Position numbers and translations under genes: made by a program. From Peribacillus sp044761985 (GTDB lineage: Bacteria; Bacillota; Bacilli; Bacillales; DSM-1321): 64,000 bases of DNA. Below the pieces are notes generated by a model. It worked only from the letters and a program-made list of their open reading frames with translations, searched no databases and was not told the origin of the DNA. Every line of letters starts with the position of its first letter. The stretch's first letter is position 1. Shown in pieces: positions 8,459 through 17,123 of this stretch. The DNA is taken from NCBI RefSeq assembly GCF_044761985.1, contig NZ_JBIWDK010000005.1:186001-250000 (forward strand), given 5' to 3'.

Positions 8459-8926
8459 TTACCACCTCGCTTCTTCGTACTCCTTATCCACTTCAAAACC
8501 GGTAATATTACCGGAAACATCAACGTTATCCGGAGTACACAAGAATATGTCTGTACCGATTTTTTGGATATCCCCACTGATTGCATATACAGTGCCGCTT
8601 AAAAAGTCGATAATCCGCTTTCCTTGGTCATGCGGGATTCGCTGAAGATTTACAACGACTGCACGACGGTTTTTCAAATGGTCAGCGACATCCTGAGCTT
8701 CTGCATAAGCACGAGGCTCCAATAATACTACTTTAGAAGATTTTTGCACGCTTTGCAAACTTACTATATTTTGATTTGGATTATTTCCTGTAGAAGCAGG
8801 TGGGGTCTGCTGTTTTGCAGGCTTTACCGCTTTACGCTCCATCTCCTCTTCCTCCACCACTTCGTCCTTATATTCATACTCATCATCCAGCGCGAAATAG
8901 GATTTAAACTTTGATACGAATGACAT
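8459..8926 (-). CDS. sepF: Cell division protein SepF
   Basis: Membrane-anchored, ring-forming FtsZ-binding protein that bundles FtsZ filaments and acts beside FtsA. At 155 residues it has an N-terminal amphipathic anchor (SFVSKFKSYFAL), a variable acidic and Gln/Pro-rich linker (residues 16-60), and the globular SepF domain from about residue 65 (KVVLLEPRAYAEAQDVADHL) to the end. It lies between ylmE and ylmG, the standard order. Confidence 0.95.
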   Translation of the reverse strand: MSFVSKFKSYFALDDEYEYKDEVVEEEEMERKAVKPAKQQTPPASTGNNPNQNIVSLQSVQKSSKVVLLEPRAYAEAQDVADHLKNRRAVVVNLQRIPHDQGKRIIDFLSGTVYAISGDIQKIGTDIFLCTPDNVDVSGNITGFEVDKEYEEARW

Positions 8927-8941
8927 CTTTTACGTACCTCC

Positions 8942-9619
8942 TTATAATTCTTCGCCTACCAGTGCAGTACCAATCCGAATCATGGTAGAACCTTCCTCGA
9001 TGGCAATCATAAAATCATTGGACATCCCCATGGATAATTCCGAGCATGGAGCATGAGTCAATTCCGCTTTTTGAATTTCCAGTTGGAGGTTTTTTAATGT
9101 ACGGAAGCAACCTCGGAGTACCTGTTCGTCCTCTGTAAAAGGTGCCATTGTCATCAACCCAACGACCTTCACCTTGTCAAAAGCCCCTAGTTCTTTAATA
9201 AATTCAAGCGTCGACTCTGGATTCAGACCGTGTTTAGACTCTTCACCAGAAACATTGACCTGCACTAAACAGTTTATCGGCTCTTTTGAACGTTTTTGTA
9301 TTTCTTCTGCCAACGATATACGATCCAAAGAATGAATATAAGCAACTTTATCAATGACATTCTTAACCTTACGTGTCTGCATGGAACCGATATAATGCCA
9401 GTTCGGTGTATCCTTCAACACTTCATATTTATTCAATAAACCTTGATCGCGATTTTCACCTAAATCAGTGACACCGGCTTCCAATGCCTCTTTTGCCCTC
9501 TCGATGGAAACATATTTTGTAACCCCGATTAATTTGACATCTTCCCGATGCCTGCCACTATTTTTACACGCTTCATTTATTTTTTCTTCGATGTTTTTTA
9601 GATTTTCTGCAACTTTCAT
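8942..9619 (-). CDS. ylmE: PLP homeostasis protein, YggS/PROSC family
   Basis: Pyridoxal-5'-phosphate-binding protein that buffers free PLP and affects amino-acid metabolism; no enzymatic activity is established. The 225-residue TIM-barrel protein has the PLP lysine K35 in IGVTKYVS and the conserved HYIGSMQTRKV and SMGMSNDF motifs. It overlaps ylmD by 4 bases (ATGA), indicating translational coupling, and ends 15 bp before sepF. Confidence 0.93.
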   Translation of the reverse strand: MKVAENLKNIEEKINEACKNSGRHREDVKLIGVTKYVSIERAKEALEAGVTDLGENRDQGLLNKYEVLKDTPNWHYIGSMQTRKVKNVIDKVAYIHSLDRISLAEEIQKRSKEPINCLVQVNVSGEESKHGLNPESTLEFIKELGAFDKVKVVGLMTMAPFTEDEQVLRGCFRTLKNLQLEIQKAELTHAPCSELSMGMSNDFMIAIEEGSTMIRIGTALVGEEL

Positions 9620-10449
9620 CGCTTTTCAAGATCCTCCTTCCAACCAATAAAGCTCATCAACCTACCACTTTTCCCATTATCCCGGCGATGGGAAAAAAAT
9701 AAATCCTCATCACAGCTTGTACAATATGAAGTCACAGCAATCTGCTCCCTCGGGATTCCAGATTTATCCATGATCATGGCGTTCAGTTCTTTAAGATCTA
9801 GTTGATATTGTCCTTCACTAATTAAATTATAGGGCTTCTCGTCATTTTCTTCCAGCAAATTCCGCACTAAATCTATGACTTTATCATCTACAACATAACA
9901 TTTCGAACAAATAGAGGGCCCAACTACGGCAAATATTTCTGATGGTTTTATACCTTCATGTATCCACGCCTCTACCATATTGTGCGCAATGCCATTAACG
10001 GTTCCCTTCCAGCCGGCATGTGCCACCCCAACCATTCCATGTGTAGGAGCATAAAAATATAAAGGCACACAATCCGCATAACAAAGGGTCAGTAGGACAT
10101 TTTTATCTCTCGTATAAAAACCGTCTGTCGCCCTAAAACCAGAAGGATAGTCAGTGGCGCCTTTCCCACAATCCCGAGTCGTTACTTGCTGGATATGAGT
10201 TTCATGAGTCTGCTCGGCCCCTACCCAATGATTAAGCGGAAAAGATAGTTTTTCAGCAAGAATTCGGCGGTTTGCCTGTACATCCCCTATCTTGTCCCCA
10301 ACATGAAAGCCGGTATTCAATGATGTAAAGCAGCCAGAACTGACTCCTCCGTTTTTCGTTGTAAAGCCCGCCACAAGCTGGAGATTTTGTTGTCTCCAGC
10401 TATCAACAAGCAAATATTGATCTTCGACTAAAACAAAAGGTTCTTTCAT
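9616..10449 (-). CDS. ylmD: Multicopper-oxidase-like purine nucleoside phosphorylase (YfiH/LACC1 family)
   Basis: Family first labelled polyphenol oxidase or laccase and later shown to phosphorolyse adenosine and inosine. The 277-residue protein has the signature segments VGAEQTHETHI, LCYADCVPLYFYAP and VGVAHAGWKGT, which provide the His and Cys metal/nucleoside site, plus the C-terminal SYCTSCDEDLFFSHRRD. It is coupled to ylmE by a 4-base overlap. Catalytic assignment rests on the family only. Confidence 0.9.
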   Translation of the reverse strand: MKEPFVLVEDQYLLVDSWRQQNLQLVAGFTTKNGGVSSGCFTSLNTGFHVGDKIGDVQANRRILAEKLSFPLNHWVGAEQTHETHIQQVTTRDCGKGATDYPSGFRATDGFYTRDKNVLLTLCYADCVPLYFYAPTHGMVGVAHAGWKGTVNGIAHNMVEAWIHEGIKPSEIFAVVGPSICSKCYVVDDKVIDLVRNLLEENDEKPYNLISEGQYQLDLKELNAMIMDKSGIPREQIAVTSYCTSCDEDLFFSHRRDNGKSGRLMSFIGWKEDLEKR

Positions 10450-10518
10450 GCTTTCATTCCTCTTTATTTTTAGTTTAGTGTATCATAAATATCCTTCTAA
10501 TACCCTCTAAAGGTACCC

Positions 10519-10788
10519 CTATAACCGTTCATCTTTCAGCTCTGTTTGAAATATCGTCTGATGTTCGACAAGGATGACATCCGCCCCAATTTTTTTTATT
10601 TTTCGCCAAGGAATCACGATATCTTGCTCCCTCCCAAAAAAGCCCATTAGCCTGGTACTATTCGAAACAATGATTGCTTCAATCATTCCCGTCCCCGTAT
10701 TGATTTCTAAGTCTGTCATATTCCCCAATTTCTTTCCATCTGCTATATTGACGATATCCTTAATTTGAAATTCAGAAATTCTAGTCAC
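10519..10788 (-). CDS. ylmC: YlmC/YmxH-type PRC-barrel sporulation protein
   Basis: Small PRC-barrel protein (89 residues) of the YlmC/YmxH family, common in endospore formers and without a defined function. I take the GTG at 10786-10788 (VTRISEFQIKDIVNIADGKK) as the start, because AGGAGGAG lies about 10 bases upstream and homology begins there. The frame is open up to 10911 but that extension overlaps the sigG terminator area. It sits between sigG and ylmD; the ylmA ABC-transporter gene found here in B. subtilis is missing. Confidence 0.88.
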   Translation of the reverse strand: MTRISEFQIKDIVNIADGKKLGNMTDLEINTGTGMIEAIIVSNSTRLMGFFGREQDIVIPWRKIKKIGADVILVEHQTIFQTELKDERL

Positions 10789-10914
10789 GCCATTCAGCTC
10801 CTCCTGAAATGTGTTTCTCCAGATAAAAAACCTTTTTTTATGTATATGACTGGTTTTGTTCAAGAATGAAGGAATCGGGAAATAAAGGTCTTTATGCAGT
10901 GGCTTGAGCAAACT

Positions 10915-10975
10915 AAAAAAAAGCCGCTACGGCTAGGTTGCTGATTGGCGGGCAAGAGAATCATCCCTTACCCGC
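10915..10975 (-). terminator. sigG terminator region with two hairpins
   Basis: Minus strand: a hairpin GCGGGTAAG / CTTGCCCGC (10948-10975), then a short stem GCCG-TAG-CGGC (10924-10934) followed by eight T residues (10915-10922). It lies just after sigG. Confidence 0.7.
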
Positions 10976-11004
10976 TTCAGTCAACTGTTACTCGTGCTCA
11001 GCTT

Positions 11005-11784
11005 TTACTGTTGAATGTTTTTATTCATTTGCTTGATTGCCGCTTTTTCCAAGCGGGAGACTTGAGCTTGTGAAATGCCGATTTCCTCGGCTACCTCCAT
11101 TTGGGTCTTCCCTTGGAAAAATCGTTTACGAAGGATCATTTTTTCACGGTCATTCAACCGTCTCATCCCTTCGTTTATGGCTATCTCATCAATCCAGGTA
11201 CTATCCTTATTTTTTTCATCACTTAATTGGTCGAGTACATAAATCGGATCCCCGCCATCATTATAAATCGGTTCGAAAAGGGATACTGGATCTTGGATTG
11301 CATCTAACGCGAAAACAATTTCTTCGTGCGGTAATCCTAACACTTTGGCGATTTCTTCAGCTGTGGGCTCACGTAGAGTCTGGCTGATAAGTTTTTCCTT
11401 AACCTGCAATGCTTTATAAGCAATGTCCCTTAAAGACCGGGAAACACGTATTGGATTATTATCACGAAGATACCTTCTGATTTCTCCAATAATCATTGGT
11501 ACAGCATACGTTGAAAACTTTACGTTCTGACCCAAGTCAAAATTATCTATCGATTTCATCAACCCTATACAGCCTACCTGAAATAGATCATCTACATATT
11601 CTCCTCGATTGTTAAAGCGTTGAATGACGCTCAAAACGAGTCGAAGATTCCCGTTTACCAGTTTCTCTCTTGCTGAAAGCTCGCCACCTTGCAATTCTTT
11701 AAAGAGTTTTCTCATTTCATCATTTTTCAAAACCGGTAATTTCGATGTATCCACACCGCAGATTTCAACCTTGTTACGAGACAA
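11005..11784 (-). CDS. sigG: Late forespore sigma factor SigG
   Basis: RNA polymerase sigma factor active in the engulfed forespore; it drives SASP, germination and DNA-protection genes. At 259 residues it is near the B. subtilis length. Region 2 (NNRGEYVDDLFQVGCIGLMK, KFSTYAVPMIIGEIRRYLRD), region 3 and the region 4 helix-turn-helix (MEVAEEIGISQAQVSRLEK) are all present. Its N-terminus MSRNKVEICGVDTSKLPVLK is typical of SigG. It follows sigE with a 151-bp gap holding its own forespore promoter, so it can be expressed independently of the spoIIG operon. Confidence 0.97.
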   Translation of the reverse strand: MSRNKVEICGVDTSKLPVLKNDEMRKLFKELQGGELSAREKLVNGNLRLVLSVIQRFNNRGEYVDDLFQVGCIGLMKSIDNFDLGQNVKFSTYAVPMIIGEIRRYLRDNNPIRVSRSLRDIAYKALQVKEKLISQTLREPTAEEIAKVLGLPHEEIVFALDAIQDPVSLFEPIYNDGGDPIYVLDQLSDEKNKDSTWIDEIAINEGMRRLNDREKMILRKRFFQGKTQMEVAEEIGISQAQVSRLEKAAIKQMNKNIQQ

Positions 11785-11820
11785 AATTCTTCCCTCCTCA
11801 CAGGAGTGCTGTACAAAAAA

Positions 11821-11849
11821 CAGTATTTCCGCGGGAGGGAAAAATATGC
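11821..11849 (-). promoter_or_regulatory. Sigma-F/sigma-G promoter of sigG (spoIIIG)
   Basis: Minus strand -35 GCATA (11845-11849), 14-bp spacer, -10 GGAAATACTG (11821-11830), which fits the sigma-F consensus GGNRANAHTR at every position. The arrangement, including the TTTTTCCC spacer start, resembles what I recall of the B. subtilis spoIIIG promoter. Confidence 0.85.
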
Positions 11850-11935
11850 ATAGGGTATTTTTGAAAAATCAAAACATCTCTTCATCCAAGCACAAGAAAG
11901 TACGGTCTCAAAAGCTTTATACTCGAAATATTTTT

Positions 11936-12655
11936 TTACACCATTTTATTAAATTCTTTTCTTAGCCGTTTAATAATTCTTTTCTCCAACCTTGAAATAT
12001 AGGATTGGGAAATCCCGAGCATATCCGCAACATCCTTTTGCGTCTTTTCTTCTCCGCCAGCAAGTCCAAATCGAAGTTCCATTATTTGTTTTTCACGATC
12101 AGAGAGCTGCGTCAGGGCTTTCGTTAGTAGCTTCCGATCCACATTCGCCTCTAGATCCTTAGTGATGATGTCATCATCAGTCCCCAGAACATCTGAGAGC
12201 AGGAGTTCATTTCCATCCCAATCGATATTCAAGGGCTCATCAAAAGAAACTTCCGAACGGATTTTATTATTTCTCCTTAAATACATTAATATTTCATTCT
12301 CGATGCATCTCGAAGCATATGTAGCAAGTTTGATTTTTTTCTCGGGATTGAATGTATTGACTGCCTTAATCAAGCCAATGGTCCCAATGCTAATTAAATC
12401 TTCGATATTGATTCCCGTATTCTCAAATTTCCTTGCAATATAGACGACAAGCCTTAGATTCCTCTCGATTAAGATAGAGCGGGCAGCTTCATCGCCTTTT
12501 GGTAACTTATTGATCAATATTGCCTCTTCTTCTTTTGAAAGTGGGGGCGGGAGCGCCTCACTTCCTCCTATATAAAATATTTCGTCCGTCTTCAATCCGA
12601 GCTTGAACAAGAGTTTGTACCAAAAATAGGTGAGCCGAAGAATAAATTTCTTCAA
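11936..12655 (-). CDS. sigE: Mother-cell sigma factor SigE (pro-sigma-E)
   Basis: Early mother-cell sigma factor, made as an inactive membrane-associated precursor and cleaved by SpoIIGA. The start is a TTG at 12653-12655 behind GAAGGGAG, giving 239 residues, identical in length to B. subtilis; the frame to 12694 has no homology. The hydrophobic/basic pro-sequence (KKFILRLTYFWYKLLFKLGL) precedes FYIGGSEALPPPLS, where cleavage is expected after about residue 27. Regions 2-4 are near identical to the family, with DMLGISQSYISRLEKRI as the region 4 helix-turn-helix. It is co-transcribed with spoIIGA. Confidence 0.97.
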   Translation of the reverse strand: MKKFILRLTYFWYKLLFKLGLKTDEIFYIGGSEALPPPLSKEEEAILINKLPKGDEAARSILIERNLRLVVYIARKFENTGINIEDLISIGTIGLIKAVNTFNPEKKIKLATYASRCIENEILMYLRRNNKIRSEVSFDEPLNIDWDGNELLLSDVLGTDDDIITKDLEANVDRKLLTKALTQLSDREKQIMELRFGLAGGEEKTQKDVADMLGISQSYISRLEKRIIKRLRKEFNKMV

Positions 12656-12712
12656 AATAATTCTCCCTTCTAAAATAGACGAATTGTGGAGCAAAATTGA
12701 AAGAGCAAAATG

Positions 12713-13639
12713 TTATGAGGCATTTTTCACCGGAATCCCGGTTAACATTTTTGGATGGACGATAGATTGATAGCTATTGTCCGCAGAAAGTTGCTGAAAG
12801 GTAAACGACACAAGGCCCTGCTTGACTTGATACTCGTTTTCCCCTTGGGATATTTTAATGAAGTCCGGCTTGATGGCCGTTAGCAATTGATGTTCATGCC
12901 CCACCACTTTATATGGAATTACGCGCATACGGCCCGTCCATGTATATTCAGGCTGTTCTTCCTGTCGGACCAGGATGTCCGGATTCTTGAACAATTCAAC
13001 CATATCCGAAGGGATTCCAGCTTCATCTCCAGAAAGTGAAATGATCATAACAGGCGAACGGGTTATTGGATCATATAATTGATTCCCACTGTCCACAAGC
13101 CCCTGAAAAGTCCCTTCAAACTCTGATACTTTCACCGTGACTGACACCAGTTGCTCATGCGTTAGTTTTGTCATCTCCATTCCTTCTAGAGTACGCTTGG
13201 AAAATTGCCAGGCAAGCGGGAAGCCAACCATCACAAAAATCCAGCTGACGGGGTCACCAAAACGATTGATTCCGGCATATTGACCAGGGTTTTTGGAAAC
13301 GATTTGATATTCGAATAGATAGTGAAGGCCAAGGAGGATCCCACCTGATAAAAACGTGACAAAGTATAAAGTGGCTAATGACTTCAGGAAATGGTTGAAT
13401 CTGATGAACCCAAAGGTGGCCAGGACCATAAAAAGAGAAAATGCGATTTTTATATAAAATTGGTCAGCCATTGCGTAAAAAGGGGTAAATGCCAATACGA
13501 TGATTAGAGAACCTATCAGCCCGCCCGCACAAACCCGCCAAAGGGCGACTCGCCGTTTGAGAATGATTGCAGTCCAATATAAGAGGAGGCAGTCAAATAA
13601 CCAATTCAATAACCAAATCACATCTAAATATAAGGTCAA
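12713..13639 (-). CDS. spoIIGA: Pro-sigma-E processing peptidase SpoIIGA
   Basis: Membrane-embedded aspartic protease that cleaves pro-SigE once triggered by forespore SpoIIR. The 308-residue protein has five hydrophobic segments in the first 145 residues and a cytosolic protease domain. The catalytic motif GLVDSGNQLYDP puts the active Asp at D183, the same number as in B. subtilis. It starts at a TTG (13637-13639) behind AGGAGGGG; the homologous N-terminus LYLDVIWLLNWLFDCLLL confirms the frame. First gene of the spoIIG operon. Confidence 0.95.
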   Translation of the reverse strand: MTLYLDVIWLLNWLFDCLLLYWTAIILKRRVALWRVCAGGLIGSLIIVLAFTPFYAMADQFYIKIAFSLFMVLATFGFIRFNHFLKSLATLYFVTFLSGGILLGLHYLFEYQIVSKNPGQYAGINRFGDPVSWIFVMVGFPLAWQFSKRTLEGMEMTKLTHEQLVSVTVKVSEFEGTFQGLVDSGNQLYDPITRSPVMIISLSGDEAGIPSDMVELFKNPDILVRQEEQPEYTWTGRMRVIPYKVVGHEHQLLTAIKPDFIKISQGENEYQVKQGLVSFTFQQLSADNSYQSIVHPKMLTGIPVKNAS

Positions 13640-13682
13640 ACACTCACCCCTCCTTTTAGAATCTAACCTTCCACTAGCAAAA

Positions 13683-13769
13683 AGTATAACGCACCTGATA
13701 ATAGAAAGTGTGTCACTTTTTGTACAGGAAACTTAAGAGTTTTTCAGTCTTTTTTAGCCTTTTTGTAGA
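13683..13769 (-). promoter_or_regulatory. spoIIG-type promoter with 22-bp spacer and candidate Spo0A sites
   Basis: Minus strand GTGACA (13711-13716), 22-bp spacer, TATACT (13683-13688). The B. subtilis spoIIG promoter is known for sigma-A elements set 22 bp apart and activated by Spo0A. Two sequences resembling 0A boxes, TGTACAA (13720-13726) and TCTACAA (13763-13769), lie upstream; each departs from TGTCGAA by one or more bases, so Spo0A binding is an inference. Confidence 0.6.
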
Positions 13770-14083
13770 AAAACAGCTATTGATTTTTTCAATACTGCTT
13801 CATACCAGTTACGCTCCCTCATTTAAAGCTGTCGATTTATGGGTTGTAGAAGATAGAATTTCTTTCAGCTTCTCTTCTCAGAGTTCCATTGTTATAAAGG
13901 ACCTTCTCCAAATTCAAGTTGGAAATCCATTATCCATTCCAGCCGCCTTTACGTCCTTTCATGAATTTTATGGATCAGGGCATAGCCCAACTGTTCAAAC
14001 AGGTGGAGAGCAGCTCTTAGGGCCTTAAAAGTCCATATGGCGATTAACCAGTAATAATCAATCGAAACATCTTTCCGAAAAAA
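13770..14083 (+). other. Intergenic stretch without recognised gene (spoIIGA-ftsZ)
   Basis: About 310 bp between the spoIIG promoter and the ftsZ terminator. A plus-strand frame is open from 13708 to 14028 but has no ribosome-binding site and no recognised homology; the minus strand has only short frames. B. subtilis carries bpr and bpf between ftsZ and spoIIGA, and neither is present here. Confidence 0.5.
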
Positions 14084-14084
14084 G

Positions 14085-14118
14085 CAAAAAAAGGGCCGCT
14101 CCCATAGGGAACGACCTT
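14085..14118 (-). terminator. ftsZ terminator
   Basis: Minus strand stem GGTCGTTCCC / GGGAGCGGCC (14092-14115) followed by CTTTTTTTGC. It lies 12 bp after the ftsZ stop. Confidence 0.85.
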
Positions 14119-14130
14119 TTCTCTTTCAAA

Positions 14131-15294
14131 TTAACGCCTTCTATTACGATTGCGTAGGAAGGTTGGAATATCCAAAGCTTCCTCACCTTGTCCTTGATTA
14201 TTATTCCTTGTAGGCTGTTCGTTCACTTCTTCTCTCTTCACTTCACGATTTACACTAGGTGTAGGCGCTTGTGTTTGAGGTCTCGTTTGCTGTTGTTGCT
14301 GTCCAAGTGTTGAACGACCCGGAGCTCGCATGGACGTTTCAGCTTCGGTAAAGCCCGTCGCAATAACTGTAACAACAATTTCGTCCTTTAAGTTTTCATT
14401 GATGACAGAACCGAAAATCATATTTACCTCTTGATCAGAAGCGGTGGCCACAATATCGGCTGCCTCTTGGACCTCGAATAAACTTAGGTTCGTTCCACCA
14501 GTAATGTTCAATAGAACCCCTTGAGCCCCATCGATGGACGTTTCAAGCAACGGACTGGAAATCGCTTTTTTAGCTGCTTCAGCGGCGCGGTTTTCTCCAG
14601 AGGAGATCCCGATACCCATCAGGGCCGATCCACGATTTGACATGATGGTCTTAACATCGGCAAAATCCAAATTAATAAGACCAGGAACAGCGATCAAATC
14701 TGAAATCCCCTGTACCCCTTGACGAAGGACATTATCCGCTTCCCGGAATGCTTCAAGCATAGGTGTGCTTTTATCAACAATTTCAAGAAGTCGGTCATTC
14801 GGAATGACGATAAGCGTATCGACCGATTCTTTCATGGAGGCAATGCCACCTTGCGCCTGGGTTGCACGTTTGCGTCCTTCAAACGTGAAAGGACGTGTAA
14901 CGACACCAACTGTCAGTGCACCAAGATCTTTAGCAATACCCGCGATAACTGGGGCAGCACCCGTACCAGTTCCGCCGCCCATTCCAGCCGTTACGAAAAC
15001 CATATCAGCGCCTTTTAGCGCTTCTTCGATTTGTTCTTTACTTTCTTCCGCCGCTTTTTTACCTACCTCAGGATTCGCACCAGCACCCAATCCTCTAGTA
15101 AGCTTACCGCCGATTTGCATTTTAACTTCTGCTTTTGATAAATTAAGTGCCTGCGCATCAGTATTGACAGAAATAAATTCGACACCTTGTACACCATGTT
15201 CGATCATTCTGTTTACCGCATTGTTACCGCCGCCGCCAACACCTATAACCTTTATCGTTGCTAATTGTTCTAAATTAGAATCAAACTCCAACAT
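14131..15294 (-). CDS. ftsZ: Cell division GTPase FtsZ
   Basis: Tubulin homologue that polymerises into the Z ring. The 387-residue protein has the nucleotide loop GVGGGGNNAVNRM near residue 18, the tubulin signature GGGTGTG at residues 105-111, and the T7 loop NLDFADVKTIM. A disordered Gln/Pro-rich linker (about 320-370) is followed by the C-terminal peptide DIPTFLRNRNRRR, which binds FtsA and SepF. It lies 41 bp after ftsA in the same operon and ends at a strong terminator. Confidence 0.98.
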   Translation of the reverse strand: MLEFDSNLEQLATIKVIGVGGGGNNAVNRMIEHGVQGVEFISVNTDAQALNLSKAEVKMQIGGKLTRGLGAGANPEVGKKAAEESKEQIEEALKGADMVFVTAGMGGGTGTGAAPVIAGIAKDLGALTVGVVTRPFTFEGRKRATQAQGGIASMKESVDTLIVIPNDRLLEIVDKSTPMLEAFREADNVLRQGVQGISDLIAVPGLINLDFADVKTIMSNRGSALMGIGISSGENRAAEAAKKAISSPLLETSIDGAQGVLLNITGGTNLSLFEVQEAADIVATASDQEVNMIFGSVINENLKDEIVVTVIATGFTEAETSMRAPGRSTLGQQQQQTRPQTQAPTPSVNREVKREEVNEQPTRNNNQGQGEEALDIPTFLRNRNRRR

Positions 15295-15335
15295 GACAAT
15301 CCTCCTATTTTGACGAAATTCCCGATTTTTTGTTT

Positions 15336-16634
15336 TTATTCAAAAAAGTAACCCAAGATTTTTTTGAATTTCGATTCACCTTTTTCACCTTGTTTTTTAG
15401 CCGTGTTCTCTTTATGTTTCTGAGAGGACTTCTGGCTCCGCTGGTCATTATTCTCTTGTGCCTGACCAGCTGGTACAGGAGTTTTATTTGTGGTGTTCTT
15501 TTGCATTCTCTCTTTCTTGCACGCATGTTTAATTAGACCGACAGCTGTCGTATATTGCGGTTCTCTGACACCAATATAATTTGGTTCGGCTGTCCTGACA
15601 CGATTTTGGAATACATACTGAGCAAGTTCCAGTACTCCTGGCATCTTAACGGCCCCACCGGTCAATACGAACCCTCCCGGTACTTCCTGAAAACCAAGTC
15701 TTCTCAAATCATCTTGTATTAACTCGAAAATTTCGGTCAACCTCGCCTCAATTATATCTGAGAGCATCAGCTGGTTACATGGTTGTTGCTGGTCGCTGCC
15801 GATGATGGGTATCTGGAATACTTCGTCTTCTGACGCATCATCATAAAAGGCATGGCCATGCTTAATTTTAATTTTTTCAGCTTCCTCCATGGTAGTCCTT
15901 AGTACAATGGAGAGATCCTTTGTAAGCGTCTCCCCGCCTATAGGAATCACGGAAGTATATTGTAGATAGCCTTGCTCGAAAATCGCTAGAGTGGTAGAAC
16001 CTCCCCCAATATCGACAAGCGCTACTCCAAGTTCCTTTTCATCCTTCGATAAAACCAGCCCACCTGCTGCCAATGGCTGAAGGGCAATATCCGTTATTTC
16101 TAACCCTGCTCGTTCCACACACCGCAAGGAATTATGTAAAATTGTCCGAAGACCTGTTATTAATATGCCTCTCATTTCCAGACGGACGCCAATCATGCCC
16201 CTTGGATCGCTAATTTCATCCAACTCATCAACTTTATAATGAATCGGCACCACATCGATAATTTCCCGGTCCGATGGTATGGTAATTAACTCAGCGGCTT
16301 CTCTAACACGGAATACATCGTGTTCATTAATCTCTTTATTTTCACTAGATACGGCTACTACCCCATGGCAAGGCTGAAGCGTTACGTGGTTCCCGCTGAT
16401 ACCGACGATCACTTTTTTAATTTCCATTCCTATCATTCGTTCAGCTTGCTCTACGGCCTTTTGAATGGATTGGACTGTTTCATCTATATCGACGATGGAG
16501 CCTTTCTTTAGCCCTTCTGATTTTACATTTCCTACGCCTATGATATTTAATGTGTCATTGACCATTTCCCCAATGATTACTTTTACACTGGATGTACCGA
16601 TGTCAAGACTTACGTAGATTTCGTTGCTGTTCAT
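15336..16634 (-). CDS. ftsA: Cell division protein FtsA
   Basis: Actin-like ATPase that tethers FtsZ to the membrane. The 432-residue protein has actin-type phosphate loops (SLDIGTSSVKVIIGEM; LVDIGGGSTTLAIFEQG), the inserted 1C domain, and a C-terminal amphipathic helix SKFKKILGYFFE for membrane binding. Of the two nearby ATG codons after GGAGGTGCC, the first meets a stop after two codons, so the start is at 16632-16634. A basic, Gln/Asn-rich linker of about 40 residues precedes the helix. Confidence 0.97.
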   Translation of the reverse strand: MNSNEIYVSLDIGTSSVKVIIGEMVNDTLNIIGVGNVKSEGLKKGSIVDIDETVQSIQKAVEQAERMIGMEIKKVIVGISGNHVTLQPCHGVVAVSSENKEINEHDVFRVREAAELITIPSDREIIDVVPIHYKVDELDEISDPRGMIGVRLEMRGILITGLRTILHNSLRCVERAGLEITDIALQPLAAGGLVLSKDEKELGVALVDIGGGSTTLAIFEQGYLQYTSVIPIGGETLTKDLSIVLRTTMEEAEKIKIKHGHAFYDDASEDEVFQIPIIGSDQQQPCNQLMLSDIIEARLTEIFELIQDDLRRLGFQEVPGGFVLTGGAVKMPGVLELAQYVFQNRVRTAEPNYIGVREPQYTTAVGLIKHACKKERMQKNTTNKTPVPAGQAQENNDQRSQKSSQKHKENTAKKQGEKGESKFKKILGYFFE

Positions 16635-16662
16635 TCCATGGCACCTCCTTCAGTTTATACAT

Positions 16663-16691
16663 ATATTAGTAGAATAGCATTATCCTATCAA
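16663..16691 (-). promoter_or_regulatory. Candidate sigma-A promoter of ftsAZ
   Basis: Minus strand TTGATA (16686-16691), 17-bp spacer, TAATAT (16663-16668), ending about 30 bp before the ftsA start. Just upstream, AGGTCTG followed by GAAT is a weak sigma-H-like pattern; B. subtilis ftsA has both kinds of promoter. Confidence 0.6.
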
Positions 16692-16859
16692 AAGACCTAT
16701 TCATTTTAGAATAACAGACCTAATTACAACTCGCTAATATTATAATAAAGTGTCATCTCGTATTATTAAGAGAAAACTCGTAGGTTTACAATCTTTATAA
16801 TAGTTATCGTTCGTCTCTTAGTATCTAAATGTCTTACCTAAACTTAATACTGACTTAAT

Positions 16860-17123
16860 CTATTCGGCATTTATACCGCAATTCCCTCTAATAATATAGA
16901 TTTTTTCCATTTTTTTCAGAAAAAAATCTCTTATCCAACTGTATCCTTTGAATTTCACCCGTATTTTGAAAGTTTCACACGTAAATACAAAGATTCCAGC
17001 TAAATACAAGTCTACACCAAGATGTACACCTAGAAAAGTCAAACTTGCAGATAAAACTATTATTAAATAAGAATACAACGGCCAATACCACATCTTCACG
17101 GAAAGTTTGAAACGTCCCCGCAA
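16860..17123 (-). pseudogene. sbp: Broken small basic protein gene (sbp, DUF1290)
   Basis: The minus-strand frame 16860-17123 contains SASLTFLGVHLGVDLYLAG (about 17052-16996), which matches the near-invariant LAFLGVHLGVDLYLAA core of the Sbp membrane protein encoded just before ftsA in Bacilli. The residues after it no longer follow the family closely, although a basic C-terminal tail remains. Upstream in the same frame there are at least five stop codons before 17290, where the first two thirds of Sbp should be. There is no ribosome-binding site at a usable start. I conclude that sbp has decayed; the flanking ylxX and ylxW genes are not recognisable in 17124-17470. The family is recognised securely; the extent of the relic upstream is uncertain. 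Confidence 0.75.

Noticed and set aside
14765..15313. 182-codon plus-strand frame opposite ftsZ
   Set aside because: A shadow of the conserved FtsZ GTPase domain; Ser/Pro-rich composition is typical of antisense frames.
15305..15526. Basic 73-codon minus-strand frame resembling a ribosomal-like protein
   Set aside because: Lys/Arg richness comes from reading the FtsA linker region in another frame; it overlaps ftsA entirely except for a few bases.
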